Shown here: one piece after another, positions 34,801 through 45,440 of the stretch
Layout: each line of letters begins with the position of its first letter
Numbering within the stretch: the first letter of the stretch is position 1
Source of the DNA: Anthonomus grandis grandis
Taxonomy: Eukaryota; Arthropoda; Insecta; Coleoptera; Curculionidae
Assembly (NCBI RefSeq): GCF_022605725.1
Contig: NC_065564.1
Coordinates: forward strand, 11,324,698-11,388,697
Direction of reading: 5' to 3'
Length of the DNA stretch: 64,000 bases
Notes under the pieces: model-generated
Seen by the model: the letters and a program-made list of their open reading frames with translations, nothing else
What the model was told of the DNA's origin: nothing
Databases searched by the model: none
Position numbers and translations under genes: made by a program

Positions 34801-36808
34801 TAGCCTTCAGTATGTAATTTCTCTAGATTATCCTGTGAAAGTTACAAAACGTAATATTTTGTCAATAAAATCTAGAATTTATGACCCCCTTGGGTTGGTG
34901 GGTCCAATTATCATTGTCTCAAAAATGATCATGCAAGAAATATGGAGGGGCAAGCTTGATTGGGATGAAGAGCTTCCCCACAATATCCATGAGTCTTGGA
35001 GGCGTTTTTTCCAGAACTTGCCATGTTTAAATAATCTTCAGATTTCTAGACATGTAATGAGTGAAGATGCTATTAAAGTAGAATTACATGGTTTTTGCGA
35101 CGCGTCTGAAAGGGCTTATGGTGCGTGTATAATTTTGCGATCGATATCCTACAAAAATAAAGTACATACTTACCTTCTTTGTGCCAAGTCCAGGGTCGCA
35201 CCGTTAAAAACGATAACCCTCCCAAGGTTGGAACTATGTGGGGCGTTGTTGTTGTCAAGATTAATTACTAAAACAGTAAATTCTTTGAAAATGGAAATTA
35301 ATAAAATTATAGGGTGGACCGATTCCAGGATCGTTTTGGCATGGTTGTCTTCGGATCCCAGTAAATGGAGTATTTTTGTGAGCCACCGAGTTGCAGAATT
35401 ACAAGAGAATAAATTAGTGAATAAGTGGAATCATGTGGCAAGTCAGGATAATCCGGCCGACCTCATCTCGAGAGGTTGTAGCGTAGTTGAATTGATAAAT
35501 TCAGATTTATGTTGGCACGGACCAGCATGGTTAAAAATGGATGATAATTATTGGCCTAATCAAAATGATTTGACAATTTGCACGCAAGATTTGCCAGAAA
35601 TAAAGGGTGTAAGGGCTCATTTTCTACACTGTACTTTAGGTGAAGGTAATGAATTAATAAATAAATTTTCAAGTTTTCTGCGGCTTCAAAGAGTAACCGC
35701 GCTTTGTTTAAGATTTTGTAATAATTCTCGTTTGAAAGGGGGTGAGAGATTAAATGGAAATTTAACGGTAAATGAATTAGAGAAAGCTTTGTGGGTTCTT
35801 TGCAAAATTTCTCAGGCTTCTGATTTTCCAGAAGAACTTAAGGCGTTAAAAAATAAAAAACTGATTTCACGATCAAGTAAGTTAATTTCATTAAATCCTT
35901 TTTTGGATGATAATAATGTTTTGCGTGTAGGTGGGCGCATTGGAAAGGCTTTAATTTCATATGATAAAAAATTTCCTATTATTTTAGATAATAACAATTT
36001 TAGTAAGTTAATAATAGAATATGAACATAAAAAGAATTTGCATATGGGCGCCCAAAATTTATTAGCGAACATTCGTTACAGATTTTGGATTTTGGGTGGT
36101 ATTAGTGCGGTCAAAAGAGTACTGCGTAAATGTATTGTATGTTTTAAGGTTAATCCCTCTAGCATCCATACTTTGATGGGTGAACTGCCTGAGCGGAGAA
36201 TTTCACCTGCTAGACCTTTTTTTACTTGTGGCGTGGACTACGCAGGTCCTTTTAACATAAAGACTTCAACTTTGCGAAATAGAAAAATTTTAAAGGCTTA
36301 CCTATGTGTGTTCATTTGTTTCGTTACGCGTGCCGTTCATTTAGAAGTCGTTTCCGACCTCTCAACTAGCGCCTTTTTAAATGCTTTAAAACGGTTTATT
36401 AGCCGGCGTGGCAAATGCCAAACTATATTTTCTGATTGTGGCACAAATTTTGTGGGCGCTAACCACGAAATGAGGGATTTTATGAATTTAATTAATAATG
36501 AAAATTTTAATAATAAGGTGATCAAACAATTGTCTCAAGATAGTATAAATTGGAAGTTTATACCGCCTCGATCCCCTCATTTCGGTGGTTTGTGGAAGGC
36601 TGCGGTAAAACAGGCAAAATACCATTTAAAACGCATTGTAGGCAATGCAACCTTAACTTTTGAGGAGTTGACAACAGTTTTTACTCAAATTGAGGCCTGT
36701 ATAAATTCCCGGCCGCTTAGCGCTTTATCTAATGATCCAAATGATCTTTCGCCGTTGACTCCGGGACATTTTTTAATTGGAGACTCGTTGGTGAGTGAAT
36801 CCGAATAG
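31847..36808 (+). CDS. BEL/Pao gag-pol polyprotein, C-terminus frameshifted
   Basis: I start at the ATG in CAACAATGCC (MPTAQDKEDLNKLVSDKLQI). About 1650 codons follow without a stop. Gag has the Pao-type core (KLPSLDLPTFSGSYDSCLSF) and zinc knuckles near residues 350-400 (CPICKGNRHLIFRC, CLNCFKSNHISTRC). Protease has LLDSGSQSNFIS near 493. Reverse transcriptase has LRVVFDAS, MYRQVWVHPNQRNLQRIVWR and FFVDDLLTGG near 914. RNase H has LHGFCDASERAYGA near 1084. Integrase has the H-H-C-C zinc region near 1395-1430, then GVDYAGPF, FSDCGTNFVGA and the Glu region near 1580. The frame ends early at 36808. The last part of integrase continues in the +1 frame from about 36795 to 37109. Antisense to ferlin. 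Confidence 0.93.
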   Translation: MPTAQDKEDLNKLVSDKLQICAQLDQFNNFITNVDESVSKLIIEARLKRCETLWDKFEELQSSIDFIEPSDGSERIDFEENYFETVCKFQERLKDLSKGDVQINNNSEINNINNVQQNYVKLPSLDLPTFSGSYDSCLSFYDTFVALIHNNNSLGPVQKFYYLKSCLKGEAAQVVHSIEISDANYNIAFQLLRDRFENKKIIIQSHVKALFELPMVGKNVLNDLRTLTDSIQKNIRALKSLNEPVDSWNTLLIYMFTNKLDIHSMREWETFCVKQSDIKCQDFFNFVNERWHVLENLESHKKSLSQGGSLTGSNSSQNKSTGFKGSKGVHSFVATEGQGGSSGDKGHNNLCPICKGNRHLIFRCPKFLGLKEYERINEIKGLHLCLNCFKSNHISTRCSFKGYDKCGKPHHTLLHLDFSKTEPKNNVNKNNVNNASSNNNSEVEIRATPQGETVSTHSSLSVNNCSQGEVLLSTAEVLIVDDNGATHNVKALLDSGSQSNFISSEVVNKLNLNVKEINMSILGINTSITKTNKAVEIYIKSKINEFSVLLTCFVLNKITSKLPTVHINKDKLKIPCNISLADPSFNIPAKIDLLLGASVFYELLLAGQISNQNMPTLQKTRLGWIVSGTVPDSCNNKNGEISEVPVNSCLSVCGFSSKINISDQLERFWKLEEVNEGNLLSKEENESEELFKQTTTVGPDGKFIVQLPVKGNLDNLGSSKEIAEKRFLKLDKRLNANSDLKEEYSRFIKEYEELGQMTEISKEEIKCKEAEYYMPHHGVVKADSTTTKLRVVFDASAKTNRGVNLNEMLRAGPTIQDDLYSILIRFRKHNVVLGADVEKMYRQVWVHPNQRNLQRIVWRSNPNDDFKYYRLNTLTYGTTPASYLAIRSLHEAAMEQQEAFPKAAFEIFQNFFVDDLLTGGSSVEEVIELKKGISQVLEGRGFKLRKWVSNRIEIFQNEEADNINQYVVDKEVTKTLGLVWNIRQDSLQYVISLDYPVKVTKRNILSIKSRIYDPLGLVGPIIIVSKMIMQEIWRGKLDWDEELPHNIHESWRRFFQNLPCLNNLQISRHVMSEDAIKVELHGFCDASERAYGACIILRSISYKNKVHTYLLCAKSRVAPLKTITLPRLELCGALLLSRLITKTVNSLKMEINKIIGWTDSRIVLAWLSSDPSKWSIFVSHRVAELQENKLVNKWNHVASQDNPADLISRGCSVVELINSDLCWHGPAWLKMDDNYWPNQNDLTICTQDLPEIKGVRAHFLHCTLGEGNELINKFSSFLRLQRVTALCLRFCNNSRLKGGERLNGNLTVNELEKALWVLCKISQASDFPEELKALKNKKLISRSSKLISLNPFLDDNNVLRVGGRIGKALISYDKKFPIILDNNNFSKLIIEYEHKKNLHMGAQNLLANIRYRFWILGGISAVKRVLRKCIVCFKVNPSSIHTLMGELPERRISPARPFFTCGVDYAGPFNIKTSTLRNRKILKAYLCVFICFVTRAVHLEVVSDLSTSAFLNALKRFISRRGKCQTIFSDCGTNFVGANHEMRDFMNLINNENFNNKVIKQLSQDSINWKFIPPRSPHFGGLWKAAVKQAKYHLKRIVGNATLTFEELTTVFTQIEACINSRPLSALSNDPNDLSPLTPGHFLIGDSLVSESE

Positions 36809-37109
36809 GTTGAATAGATTTCAGTATGTGAAACAGCTGGTTCAGCATTTCTGGAATCGCTGGCAAAGGGAATGCCTCAGTGAACTAATTAGACGTTCTA
36901 AGTGGGATCAAGTTACTGGTCCAACCATCAAAATTGGTGACTTAGTGTTGTTAAAGGAAGAAAATCTACCGCCTTTAAAGTGGTCCCTAGGTCGGGTTTT
37001 AGAATTATATCCGGGCAGTGATAATATAACTCGGGTTGTGTTGGTCAAGACTGACCATGGTAATTTTAAGCGCGCTGTAGCCAAATTGTGCATTCTGCCA
37101 CTGGCTTAA
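36795..37109 (+). pseudogene. Out-of-frame C-terminal tail of the BEL integrase
   Basis: NPNRLNRFQYVKQLVQHFWN, RWQRECLSELIRRSKW, IGDLVLLKEENLPPLKWSLG and RVLELYPGSDNITRVVLVKT form the DUF5641-type tail that ends BEL integrases. It lies one base out of frame with the polyprotein. One small indel near 36795 explains this, and it is the only coding lesion I saw in the element. Confidence 0.88.
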
Positions 37110-37247
37110 TTTTTAAATAGTTAGTACCCTTTTAGTGAATAAGAATAATATGTTAACTTGTAGATTAAGTTCTTTTTAAATTGAAATTATTCATATTAGG
37201 ATTAATTTTTTTGTTGAAAGAAGGTGATTCTTTCAATGCCGGCGGTA

Positions 37248-37622
37248 TGTTGCGTAATTCAATTTAAATCGACAAAAAATATAAACAAAATTTATTTCAA
37301 TTTGTTACGCCACTGTTCTTCACAGCGGCGCTATGTAATAAAGGAAACCACCCCGCCCGCCTGTTATGACACCGGCTTGTAAGGGCCTATCCTGAGAGAG
37401 TAGTCGTCGGTGACGAGGAGTCAAGAGAAATGTTGCCTTTGATTTGCAATAATGTGCATGTGTAATAATTAGTCTTTAATTGGGGTTGTAATGGGATTGG
37501 GGTGAATTTGTCCTAAATAAAGTGTAGTGCAAGTGGCATTGGGTTTTATTGGCCCAGTGAAATGGATATCAATACGAGAAATAGAAAATAGATAACGGGT
37601 GGAATTCTCGAAGTCCCCCACA
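37248..37622 (+). repeat. BEL 3' LTR
   Basis: 375 bp, TGTTGCG...CACA, followed by the target duplication ACGAA at 37623-37627. The AATGCCGGCGGTA just upstream may be the plus-strand primer region. Confidence 0.93.
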
Positions 37623-37627
37623 ACGAA

Positions 37628-38884
37628 TCAGCTATATGATAACACTGATGTTTTTCCATACAGCAGCATAAAAATTGAAACATGTAATCGACCGAGTCTT
37701 TTCACCTATTTAAAACCATATTGGGGTCACTTGGCGAAATGGACCATTTTTTTTAATTTGTCGAAGAGTATCATTGTAATAATAATAATGCTTCGTTTCA
37801 TGAAAAAAGGATCAATGCATATTTATGCATAACGATATTTTCCAAGAAGAAATAAAAAAATTTAACTGTGTGCTGCTATAAATAAATAATTCTATTCGTT
37901 TTCCATTTCGCGACAGAAATGAATTATTGAAATAAAAAAAAGACTCTAAAAGTCATAAATATCAATATCATAGAAGAAAATTGAGTTAGATTTATTTAAA
38001 TAAAGTAAAATAATAATCTAACCCTTGAGTAATATGCTTTATTAAAGCTATATTTACTAGAAATTTAAATAAAAATACTTACATCTTCTATTAGGGTTTC
38101 AATCATGTTTTGAAAATCCTCCAAATGCCTGTAGATACATTTCTTAGATTTGTTTGTTTGGAACACTGGAATCTTGTCAAGAATTGAATTCTGTAAAAAC
38201 ATCAATATAATTTTTGATTTTATTTATATATTATTTAATGAAATATTAATCCAAAAGAACTACTAACTAAGAACTAATACCCTAGCGATATTTTCTGCAA
38301 GTGTCTATGGATATATAACGTATTATGACGCTCTCGCGGCTAAATTATAATAAAAAATATAATTTTAGGAATATATATTACCATTAGTTCTACATAAATT
38401 CACAGAAGAAAAAGTGGTATTTAGTTGGCCAATAGACTATAAAAAAGTGTCTTAGAGGATAGTGCTTTCACTATGCAAACTTTTTATTTTACCACAAGCA
38501 AACAAGCATTTTATTGATATAAAAACGCTATCGAAGTCGGAAAGAAACTAGTATGCCACAAAGTTATTGGTAGCAAATTTATACAAATACCCAGGTATAT
38601 ACTACAATGGCTTTAAAAGTATGATTTTAAAATAGAACATAGACTACAAAACTAAAACATAACAACATTGTCTTAAACGTGAAAAAATAGTCCGTACATT
38701 CTTAAAATTAATTGAAACAATAACCAGGCAAATAACAAGAGATATTTGCTTTCCGCCATGCTATTGGCAGCTCGTTGACATTAACAAATTTTGAAGGATA
38801 GGAGGAAATTTGACAAATCCCCAGAGCTAATTGCTTATAGAATAAGTTCAATATAATTCGTTGGTTATATAGGATAGCTTGTTA
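37628..38884. other. No gene besides ferlin exon 8
   Basis: AT-rich flanks of exon 8. No element recognised. Confidence 0.4.
38083..38190 (-). CDS. Ferlin exon 8: Fer helical region, end
   Basis: Acceptor TTTACAG, donor GTAAGTAT; 108 bp, 36 codons, phase 0 at both ends. Reads NSILDKIPVFQTNKSKKCIY then RHLEDFQNMIETLIED, equivalent to the helix just before the PDIF-WM block of otoferlin (DKLRLCQNFL-KL--LADEP). The intron downstream, 13.4 kb, contains the whole BEL/Pao element. Confidence 0.82.
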
Positions 38885-39700
38885 ATAAAAAGTCTGGGTG
38901 AGCGTCGATGGAGAAGAGAAGAAGATAGTCCTTCCTCAAAAATTCAGTCCAGAAATTTTAAAGCTATCCATGGCTGTGTTGGTGGCGGACATTTTGGAGA
39001 TAGTTAATCTTGGTAAAAGTGAGAGAAGTTTTACTGCTTGACCAGCCATGACGATGTTGAACGCCGACAGTGTAAGAAATATTAATCAGCTAAGACCTAA
39101 GAATCCAGACTAGAAGAAAAATAATGCAGTCACTGGTTGGACCCTCCAACGAATTGTCGACGTAACAAGTCCATTTCCGACTAACAGCTCTGAAATTCGA
39201 TTTGCTCCTGTTGCTATGGATTGCTTTAGTAAGTCGTCTGCGGTTCCAAGCCAAGAAGCAATTATAGAAGTCGAAAAGCCATTGCTAAAATGGATTTACC
39301 AATTTGGTGTCCTCCAGAGATGAATTTCATTTACCTTTAGATTTTATTATCGAGAGATCCAACAAGGCTGAAGCTCTCCGATTTTTGAGGAGTACGTCAA
39401 CCAAGAGCGTTTGCAAATAACTTATGAACACGTATGAAACAAACTTGATTGGAAAAGTAAGAGGATAAAAGCACTTTATGACAGGATCAACGATGTGGTG
39501 TGCCGGACTTTGTGGTGTTGCCGGAATTAACCAAGTTGATTTAAGTCTATCTAGTTTTTTAACATTTATCATGCTTCTTTGGGTTTCTATCAGGTTTCTT
39601 TATGCCTATAAGGCAATATTTATACCTACGCTTTATGAATCTACTTTCTCTCGCATTTCTTTTTTATCAAGAGATATAAAACAGCCGTCACAGATATGAA
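38885..39700 (+). pseudogene. Ty3/Gypsy integrase relic
   Basis: Across several frames the plus strand gives HGCVGGGHFG, a degenerate zinc region, AMDCFSKS-like text (GCTATGGATTGCTTTAGTAA), VPSQEAIIEVEKPLLKWIYQ and FGVPPEMNF. This matches the integrase core of mdg1/412-type Gypsy elements (LVAMDYFSKW--------QEA--VA--L---W---FGVP-E). Near 39470 RINDVVCRTLW-like text may be the downstream tail. The catalytic motifs are decayed and no LTR was identified with confidence. Confidence 0.6.
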
Positions 39701-40181
39701 TGGGATGAGAGTGAGTGAAATAACGATGAAACTAAGACGTGACTGATATAAGTGAAGTGACCTTGTCATCTAAATTTTAAATAATAATCTGCGTTAAGTG
39801 GTATTGACCTTGTGTAATCGAAGTTGTTTATTTCTTCTGAAAGGGCTTAGCAACTTTGACCACAGCTCCAGGATTTGACACCCGCGAGACAGCAATTTCT
39901 TATTAAATTTTGACGAGTTGTTTAGAATGGTTAGAAGCTACATCTACCCTTGATTTAGATTTAAATTACCAAATATTTTCATAGAGAACATATATTTATA
40001 GTTCTTGTTATAGAAGTTGTATTTTTGGAAATCAGTGAATAAAAAAATAATCATCATTAGCAAAAATATAATCCACCTTAACGAAATGCTCAATAGTTTG
40101 AAGGTTTTACAAACTTAATGAATATATATTTAGGTAACTTAGATTTGAAATAAACATTGTGTATTAAATAATGCTACTTAC

Positions 40182-40385
40182 TACAAGACTTAAGGATAAT
40201 CTTTTTCTTTCTCTGTCCAACTGCGTCCCATAATCAACGTCGTAACTTGTTGCTATTATTTCGACATACTTAGTAAGACTGCTGAACAAAAAATCTCCAG
40301 CATCCCTTAACAGCTCATCTATTGTTTGAGAGAGTGATCGAGAATGCTTTGTAAACATCTGTTCTATATCTTGCAATTTATTCTT
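40182..40385 (-). CDS. Ferlin exon 7: Fer helical region
   Basis: Acceptor TTGTAG, donor GTAAGTAG; 204 bp, phase 0 at both ends. The 68 residues are helical in character: KNKLQDIEQMFTKHSRSLSQ, TIDELLRDAGDFLFSSLTKY and YGTQLDRERKRLSL. The motif TQLDRERKR is the counterpart of TRLDRERLK in otoferlin. The intron upstream (6.8 kb) holds the DDE/piggyBac composite. Confidence 0.85.
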
Positions 40386-42343
40386 CTACAAAATAGGTGA
40401 ATTGTAATTAAATATGAGCCTAAATTATAACTTTTCAGATACATTGTTTGCATCAAATATCTAAAGATTTTAACAAAATATATATTTTTTTAAACTGGTT
40501 TACTCTTTATATATTAAAAAATATAATTTTGTACGAGAATTGCACCAATATTTGACTTCAACATCGTATATTGGTCAATTTACTTCCACTTTTGGTGATA
40601 AAGGATCATTCTTTGCCATTGTTGTAAAAGGCTGTACTTATAATGAGTCCCACCAACACAGTAGATTGTTGTGTGATTATCGTGAGATTGAGGCACATTT
40701 AAGGTTATTATGATAGGTATCAACAAAAAATATTGCATAAACATTTATTTGTGAACAAAAATTGATCCCCTAATATTTAAAAAGATCTCAAACAAATGCT
40801 GTGATATCTGGTATGAAGAAATTCTCAATGCTTAGATGCGTTGCATCAAAAGTTGAGTAAAACATGTCCACAAGTGGTTTGGATCTATAGATCTGAGCTT
40901 GAAACAAAACAGCAATTCTTACGATTCATGTATTAAATTCTTAAGAATACTAAATGATCTCAATTTAATTTAGGAAAGGTACAGTCGATGGTATTTATTG
41001 CAAGTAATATGCTTTTTTCCAGAAGCAATATAGTAATTCCCTAAATAATATGAAATCTATTACTATCTTTGGAGGTCGGCCAGAGAAGCTTTATATATTT
41101 AGAAATCAAAAGTATATCATACATTATTTTTAGACCTGAGCTACAAAACCTCCTGTAGGCCTTACTTCAGTGGACTAAAAATACTCACCCATTCCACCTT
41201 ATACTTTTCTTCCTTGGTGTTCGTGAAAAAATACAATAATTTGCTTATTGAGAACAGTGAATGTAGGCTGATGATTTAATATTGTTAGCAAATAAAGGAT
41301 ATTATTATTATAATATATAGAATATTATATTATTATTATAATATATCGAGCATATCGAAGTAAGCGATGTTTCTTCCTGCTTCTTTCCTGTTCTTCAGAA
41401 TAACTGCAGATGTGGTAACCGTACCGTCAAAATAACGTATAACGGTAAGTATGAAAAAGTATATAAGCAATTTGAACATGGAAACCAGATGTCAACGTCA
41501 CTATTTTTTGTAACTACAATGCTAGGTCTCACATAGCGGTTGAAAGAACTACCTATTTTCAGGCCAAAACGTTGAATTGATGGACATTTTCCATAAAGCC
41601 CTGATTTAGCACCAGATAACTCCTTGTAGACTCCAGATAACTTTTTGTTCCGACTTATCAAGAACAAATTGTGTGGCTAACTTTTTTAAGCCCCGAAGAA
41701 GCCGATAAGGCATTCAAAAACTATGTTTTGGAGGTAGCTTAATCGAAGTGGAGAAGTAATGAAAATTATCTTGATTAGATCCAAAAGTGTATTACTCATC
41801 AGGAGGAATACTTAAAATCTAAAAATAAGAAAAAAAAAATGTTATTATAGTTTAGGTGAAGTTACTTGGTCAAGCTCCAAAATTGAGTATGTACAAAATA
41901 CAATCAACATACTACATATACGCATTAAAATAAACTGCAAAATTTATTACGATATTTAGTGATCGATTCCTGTATATCTTTACGGTCGATTCCAGTCTTT
42001 CCACATCCTCCGGCCTGTTCAACAATCAATATTTGTCAGATAAAGATAGGCAAGTTTGGCGCGGGTAACGTGAAACAGACGAAGATACGAGATTCCCTCG
42101 ATGCTGCTGGGATTGAATTGTGGACGGGCCGGGGAATAGGAAACAGAGTCACGCGCTCAAATATAGGAAATGCATTGTTTTATACGTTTTATTATTGTTA
42201 TTTTACATTTTTCTTCAAATAAACGAATATATGTAAGTAAAATATTAACTTGTATTGCGTTCTATTATTTATAACTTCATTTTTTTACTAGATATTATAT
42301 ATTAAACGGCGTGTTACAAATTCCTAGCTTACTATTGGGATCT

Positions 42344-42366
42344 CGGTAAATATAAGAGATACGAAA
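42344..42366 (+). repeat. 23-bp direct repeat shared with the piggyBac relic
   Basis: Identical to 44914-44936 (core GGTAAATATAAGAGATACG). The second copy lies within piggyBac coding sequence. Confidence 0.6.
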
Positions 42367-43329
42367 TTGATTAAACTTAGGGCAAAGTTGCGCATTTTTA
42401 AGCCTAAACATGGGCCATCAAAAAATTTGTATGAAAAATATTTCAATTTATATTTCTTGTTGGGGCGCTATTGGACCACCCCTGTACGTAGAAATAATGT
42501 TTCGAAGAATCAACCATTACTTAAGATGCGTGTCATAATATATATGTCTGTATTTGGAAACAATTATAACAATTAGTGCAGATTTGGCTCACCCTAAAAT
42601 CGGTTTCGCATTTATATTATACTGTAGTTCTTGTTGTTATTCCATTTGTTATATACTGTTGTTTTGTTTTGTTTACTTTCGTCTGAACTTTTGAACAATA
42701 AAGATGTCATTTTGGCGGCCTTTTGATACTAGTGATAATGAATCGAATAGTTGTGGTAAATATTTTTAGGGATTTTATAATGGGGTAGTTTATGACCTTT
42801 TACCTATCAAATTTTAAGACAGTATCAATTTATAAACACGTGTCATTTTCAACCGAATATATTTTAAATTTGAATTACAATTTTTAATACAATATACCTT
42901 AAAAGATATATGGTTAATATTTGCTTAATATGAAAAAATACAGTACTGTTTTTTAAGAAAGAATTCAAGGTTAAATGGTATTGACATTAAAATTAATAAC
43001 TAAATTCTGCTAAAAATTTCCCGGAAACGGCCACTAAACTCAAATTTTGTTGGAGTCATTTAGGGTCCTACTATGTTTAAAAAAAAATTATGAAATATAC
43101 AAATAAACAAATTTGTATTTATGCGGGAGTTAGGAAAACGTTTATTCAATAACACCTTCCTGTGCAAATTTACGACCATAAAATAGAGATTTATACAATG
43201 CCAAGTTCACATCATTCAATTCTGAACTCTCTCTCTTACTAGGACTAAATGATACCAAATCTTTTTTTTCTAATTTTGTTTCTAAAAATAATTTTTTCTT
43301 CTAGACTTAATACAACCTGAGTTTCCGCA

Positions 43330-44130
43330 TAAAGACTTGCACGTTCAAACTCAGAGGATTATCTTAAATATGTACTCTAGTTTAAAAAGTGAAAGTATTA
43401 ATGAGCGCGATTTGTCTAAAAATAAAATTTGTACGAGAATTTGCGAGTTGACGAAGCTTAGTCGCACAGCTGTTGTTAGAGTGGTTAAAACCGATGATGT
43501 AATAGATCGCTCAAACGCAAACGAGTTGGTGAAAAGCTTAAGAAAATTGACATCAGCACAAAAGAATATATTCGTCGCATCATTTATGATTTTTATAAGG
43601 AAAATAAAGTTCCAACAATGGAAATGATTCATAATAAGTTACAAAACTATCCAGACTATACATATGAATCACTTCACACCTTACGACAAATTCTACTAGA
43701 TTGTGGTTTTAAACACAAAAAATTAGATAAAAGGATGGTTGTCATGGGATCTTCTCGCCTTGTATCATTGAGGCACGAATATTTACGGAAAATAACGCAA
43801 TATCGAAGCAGTAACAGACCTATAGTGTAACCTTAGATGAAACGTGGTTTGACACTCACGATGTTGTTAATTACGGGTGGGTGGATGACAGCATGAAATG
43901 CCGTTTAAATGCTCCTTGTTCTAGAGGCCAAAGAATTATAATTTTGCATGCCGGAAGTGAGAATGGTTTTATATCAAATGCTTTATTGCTATCGGCAAAA
44001 AATATAAAACAATCTTCAGCAGATTACCACGAAGACATGACAGCCAACCTTTTTGAAAAATGGACGGAAGAACAGCTTTTACCGAACCTTAAGTCCAATT
44101 CTGTCATAGTAATGGATAATGCTTCATACC
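43330..44130 (+). pseudogene. IS630/Tc1-superfamily DDE transposase relic, 3' truncated
   Basis: Three frames together give the N-terminal helix-turn-helix (KNKICTRICELTKLSRTAVV), then STKEYIRRIIYDFYKENKVP, TYESLHTLRQILLDCGFKHK, LDETWFDTHDV (first Asp), GQRIIILHAGSENGF, ADYHEDMTANLFEKW and NSVIVMDNASY (second Asp). The third acidic residue and the C-terminus are missing: the text switches to piggyBac around 44130-44190. There are frameshifts near 43590 and 43830. An upstream ATG at 42704 (MSFWRPFDTSDNESNSC) followed by GTAAAT, and an acceptor CTTCTAG near 43302, hint at a first exon. Confidence 0.75.
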
Positions 44131-44189
44131 TTCCTATTCCCTACCTATTCCCGCATAAAGCCAGACACCAAAGTCCCCAACACTTTATT

Positions 44190-45440
44190 TATCTGGGGTA
44201 TTAAACTCTAATCGACTCAATATTGAGGAAATATGGACACAGAATGGTACTGGTGTCGAGCTTTTTCGACTAACGATGTCCCAATGTCGATTTTGATTTC
44301 TGCTAGATCATTTACGTTTTGATGATTTGGCAACTAGAGACGAACGAAAACAGACTGACAAGCTAGCCGCCATCCGGACAGTGTTTGATACAGTTGTTGG
44401 TAACTTTGATTCAGCCTATACACCTTTTGAATGGCTAACAATAGACGAGAAGCTAGAAGCATTTCGGAGGCGTTGCAACTTTAGGCTGTATATACCTAGC
44501 AAACCCAATAAATATGGGCTAAAAATATTTGCTATGGTAGACGCCAAGACTTTCTACACCTGCAACATGGAGGTTTACGTAGGAAAGCAGCCTGAGGGTC
44601 CATTCCAAGCGAGTAATTCTTCCACTGCAGTGGTGCAGAGATTGTGCCAATCAATAAAAGGAACCTGTCGTAATATTACAGTTGACAACTAGTTTACCAG
44701 TATGGAGCTACTCAATTCCCTTCAGTCCGATTTCAAGCTAACTTTATTAGGTACAGTTAGAAAAAACAAAAGGGAATTGCCACCTGAATTTTCGAATCCT
44801 TTGGGTCGTCCACTTTTATCGTCCATGTTCGCCTTTCGTCATAACTGTACTTTAGTATCATATACACCAAAAAACAAAAAAAACGTGCTGCTTTTATCAA
44901 GTATGCATTTTGGCGGTAAATATAAGAGATACGAAAATAGATGAGATACGATAATAGATGCTTCTACTGGAAAACCAGATATGATATTGGACTACAACTC
45001 ATCTAAAGGAGGTGTTGACTGTCAAGCTATGTGCGTCTTATAACTGTGCACGTAATACAAGAAGATGGCCCATGGTTGTGTTCTATTCGTTACTCAATGT
45101 ATCGGGAATAAACTCTTTTGTTGTTCATTCAACATTCAATGAATAATAATGAAAGTATACGACGAAGAAAATTTTTGCGATCTTTGTCATTTCAATTAGT
45201 GGAGGGCTATATTCGCCGTCGAATGACGCAAACTATTTTTAAGGCTACGCAGTTGAGAATAAAAGAACTTTTCGGACTGGAAACACCTACACCTGAGCCC
45301 CTACCAGCAGGACAACGTGGACGTTGCTCATACTGCGATAGAAAAAAAAATAGACCTTCTCGTTTTTTTGTGTTGAATGCCACAAATGTGTTTGTTTAGA
45401 GCATTCACTTGTTATTTGTTATGAATGCCGCTCAGAATGA
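44190..45440 (+). pseudogene. piggyBac-type transposase relic, 5' truncated
   Basis: It starts LSGVLNSNRLNIEEIW and proceeds to FEWLTIDEKLEAFRRR, LYIPSKPNKYGLKIFAMVDA, ITVDN then FTSMELLNSL, PDMILDYNSSKGGVD, NTRRWPMVVFYSLLNVSGIN and a cysteine-rich C-terminus (CSYCDRKK, then in another frame CVECHKCVCLEHS). These are the piggyBac blocks with the three expected Asp positions (IDEKL, VDN, DYNSSKGGVD). A TAG at 44690 replaces the tryptophan expected after VDN. There are further stops at 44942 and near 45040, and a frameshift near 45370. No TTAA-flanked termini were found. Confidence 0.82.
44914..44936 (+). repeat. 23-bp direct repeat, copy inside piggyBac
   Basis: Identical to 42344-42366. Confidence 0.6.

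Larger units (their letters stand above)
29113..37622 (+). mobile_element. BEL/Pao LTR retrotransposon with 5-bp target duplication
   Basis: Two LTRs (29113-29499 and 37248-37622) start TGTTGCGTAATTC and end in CACA, and enclose a gag-pol frame. The element is flanked on both sides by ACGAA (29108-29112 and 37623-37627), the 5-bp duplication expected for this group. The order is LTR, primer-binding site, leader carrying a nested LINE, gag, protease, reverse transcriptase, RNase H, integrase, LTR. Only three base differences and a 12-bp length difference were noticed between the LTRs, so the insertion is recent. It sits in the 13.4 kb ferlin intron between exons 8 and 9, antisense to the gene. 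Confidence 0.93.
39701..42590. other. No gene besides ferlin exon 7
   Basis: AT-rich intron DNA. A TA/ATT-rich simple repeat lies at about 41300-41345. A GC-richer patch at 42050-42160 followed by AATAAA near 42220 may be an LTR fragment. No coding similarity is claimed. Confidence 0.4.

Noticed and set aside
41395..41667. 90-codon minus-strand ORF
   Set aside because: Vaguely like other repeat-derived peptides but no motif I can name.
43351..43632. 93-codon minus-strand ORF
   Set aside because: Antisense shadow of the DDE transposase relic.
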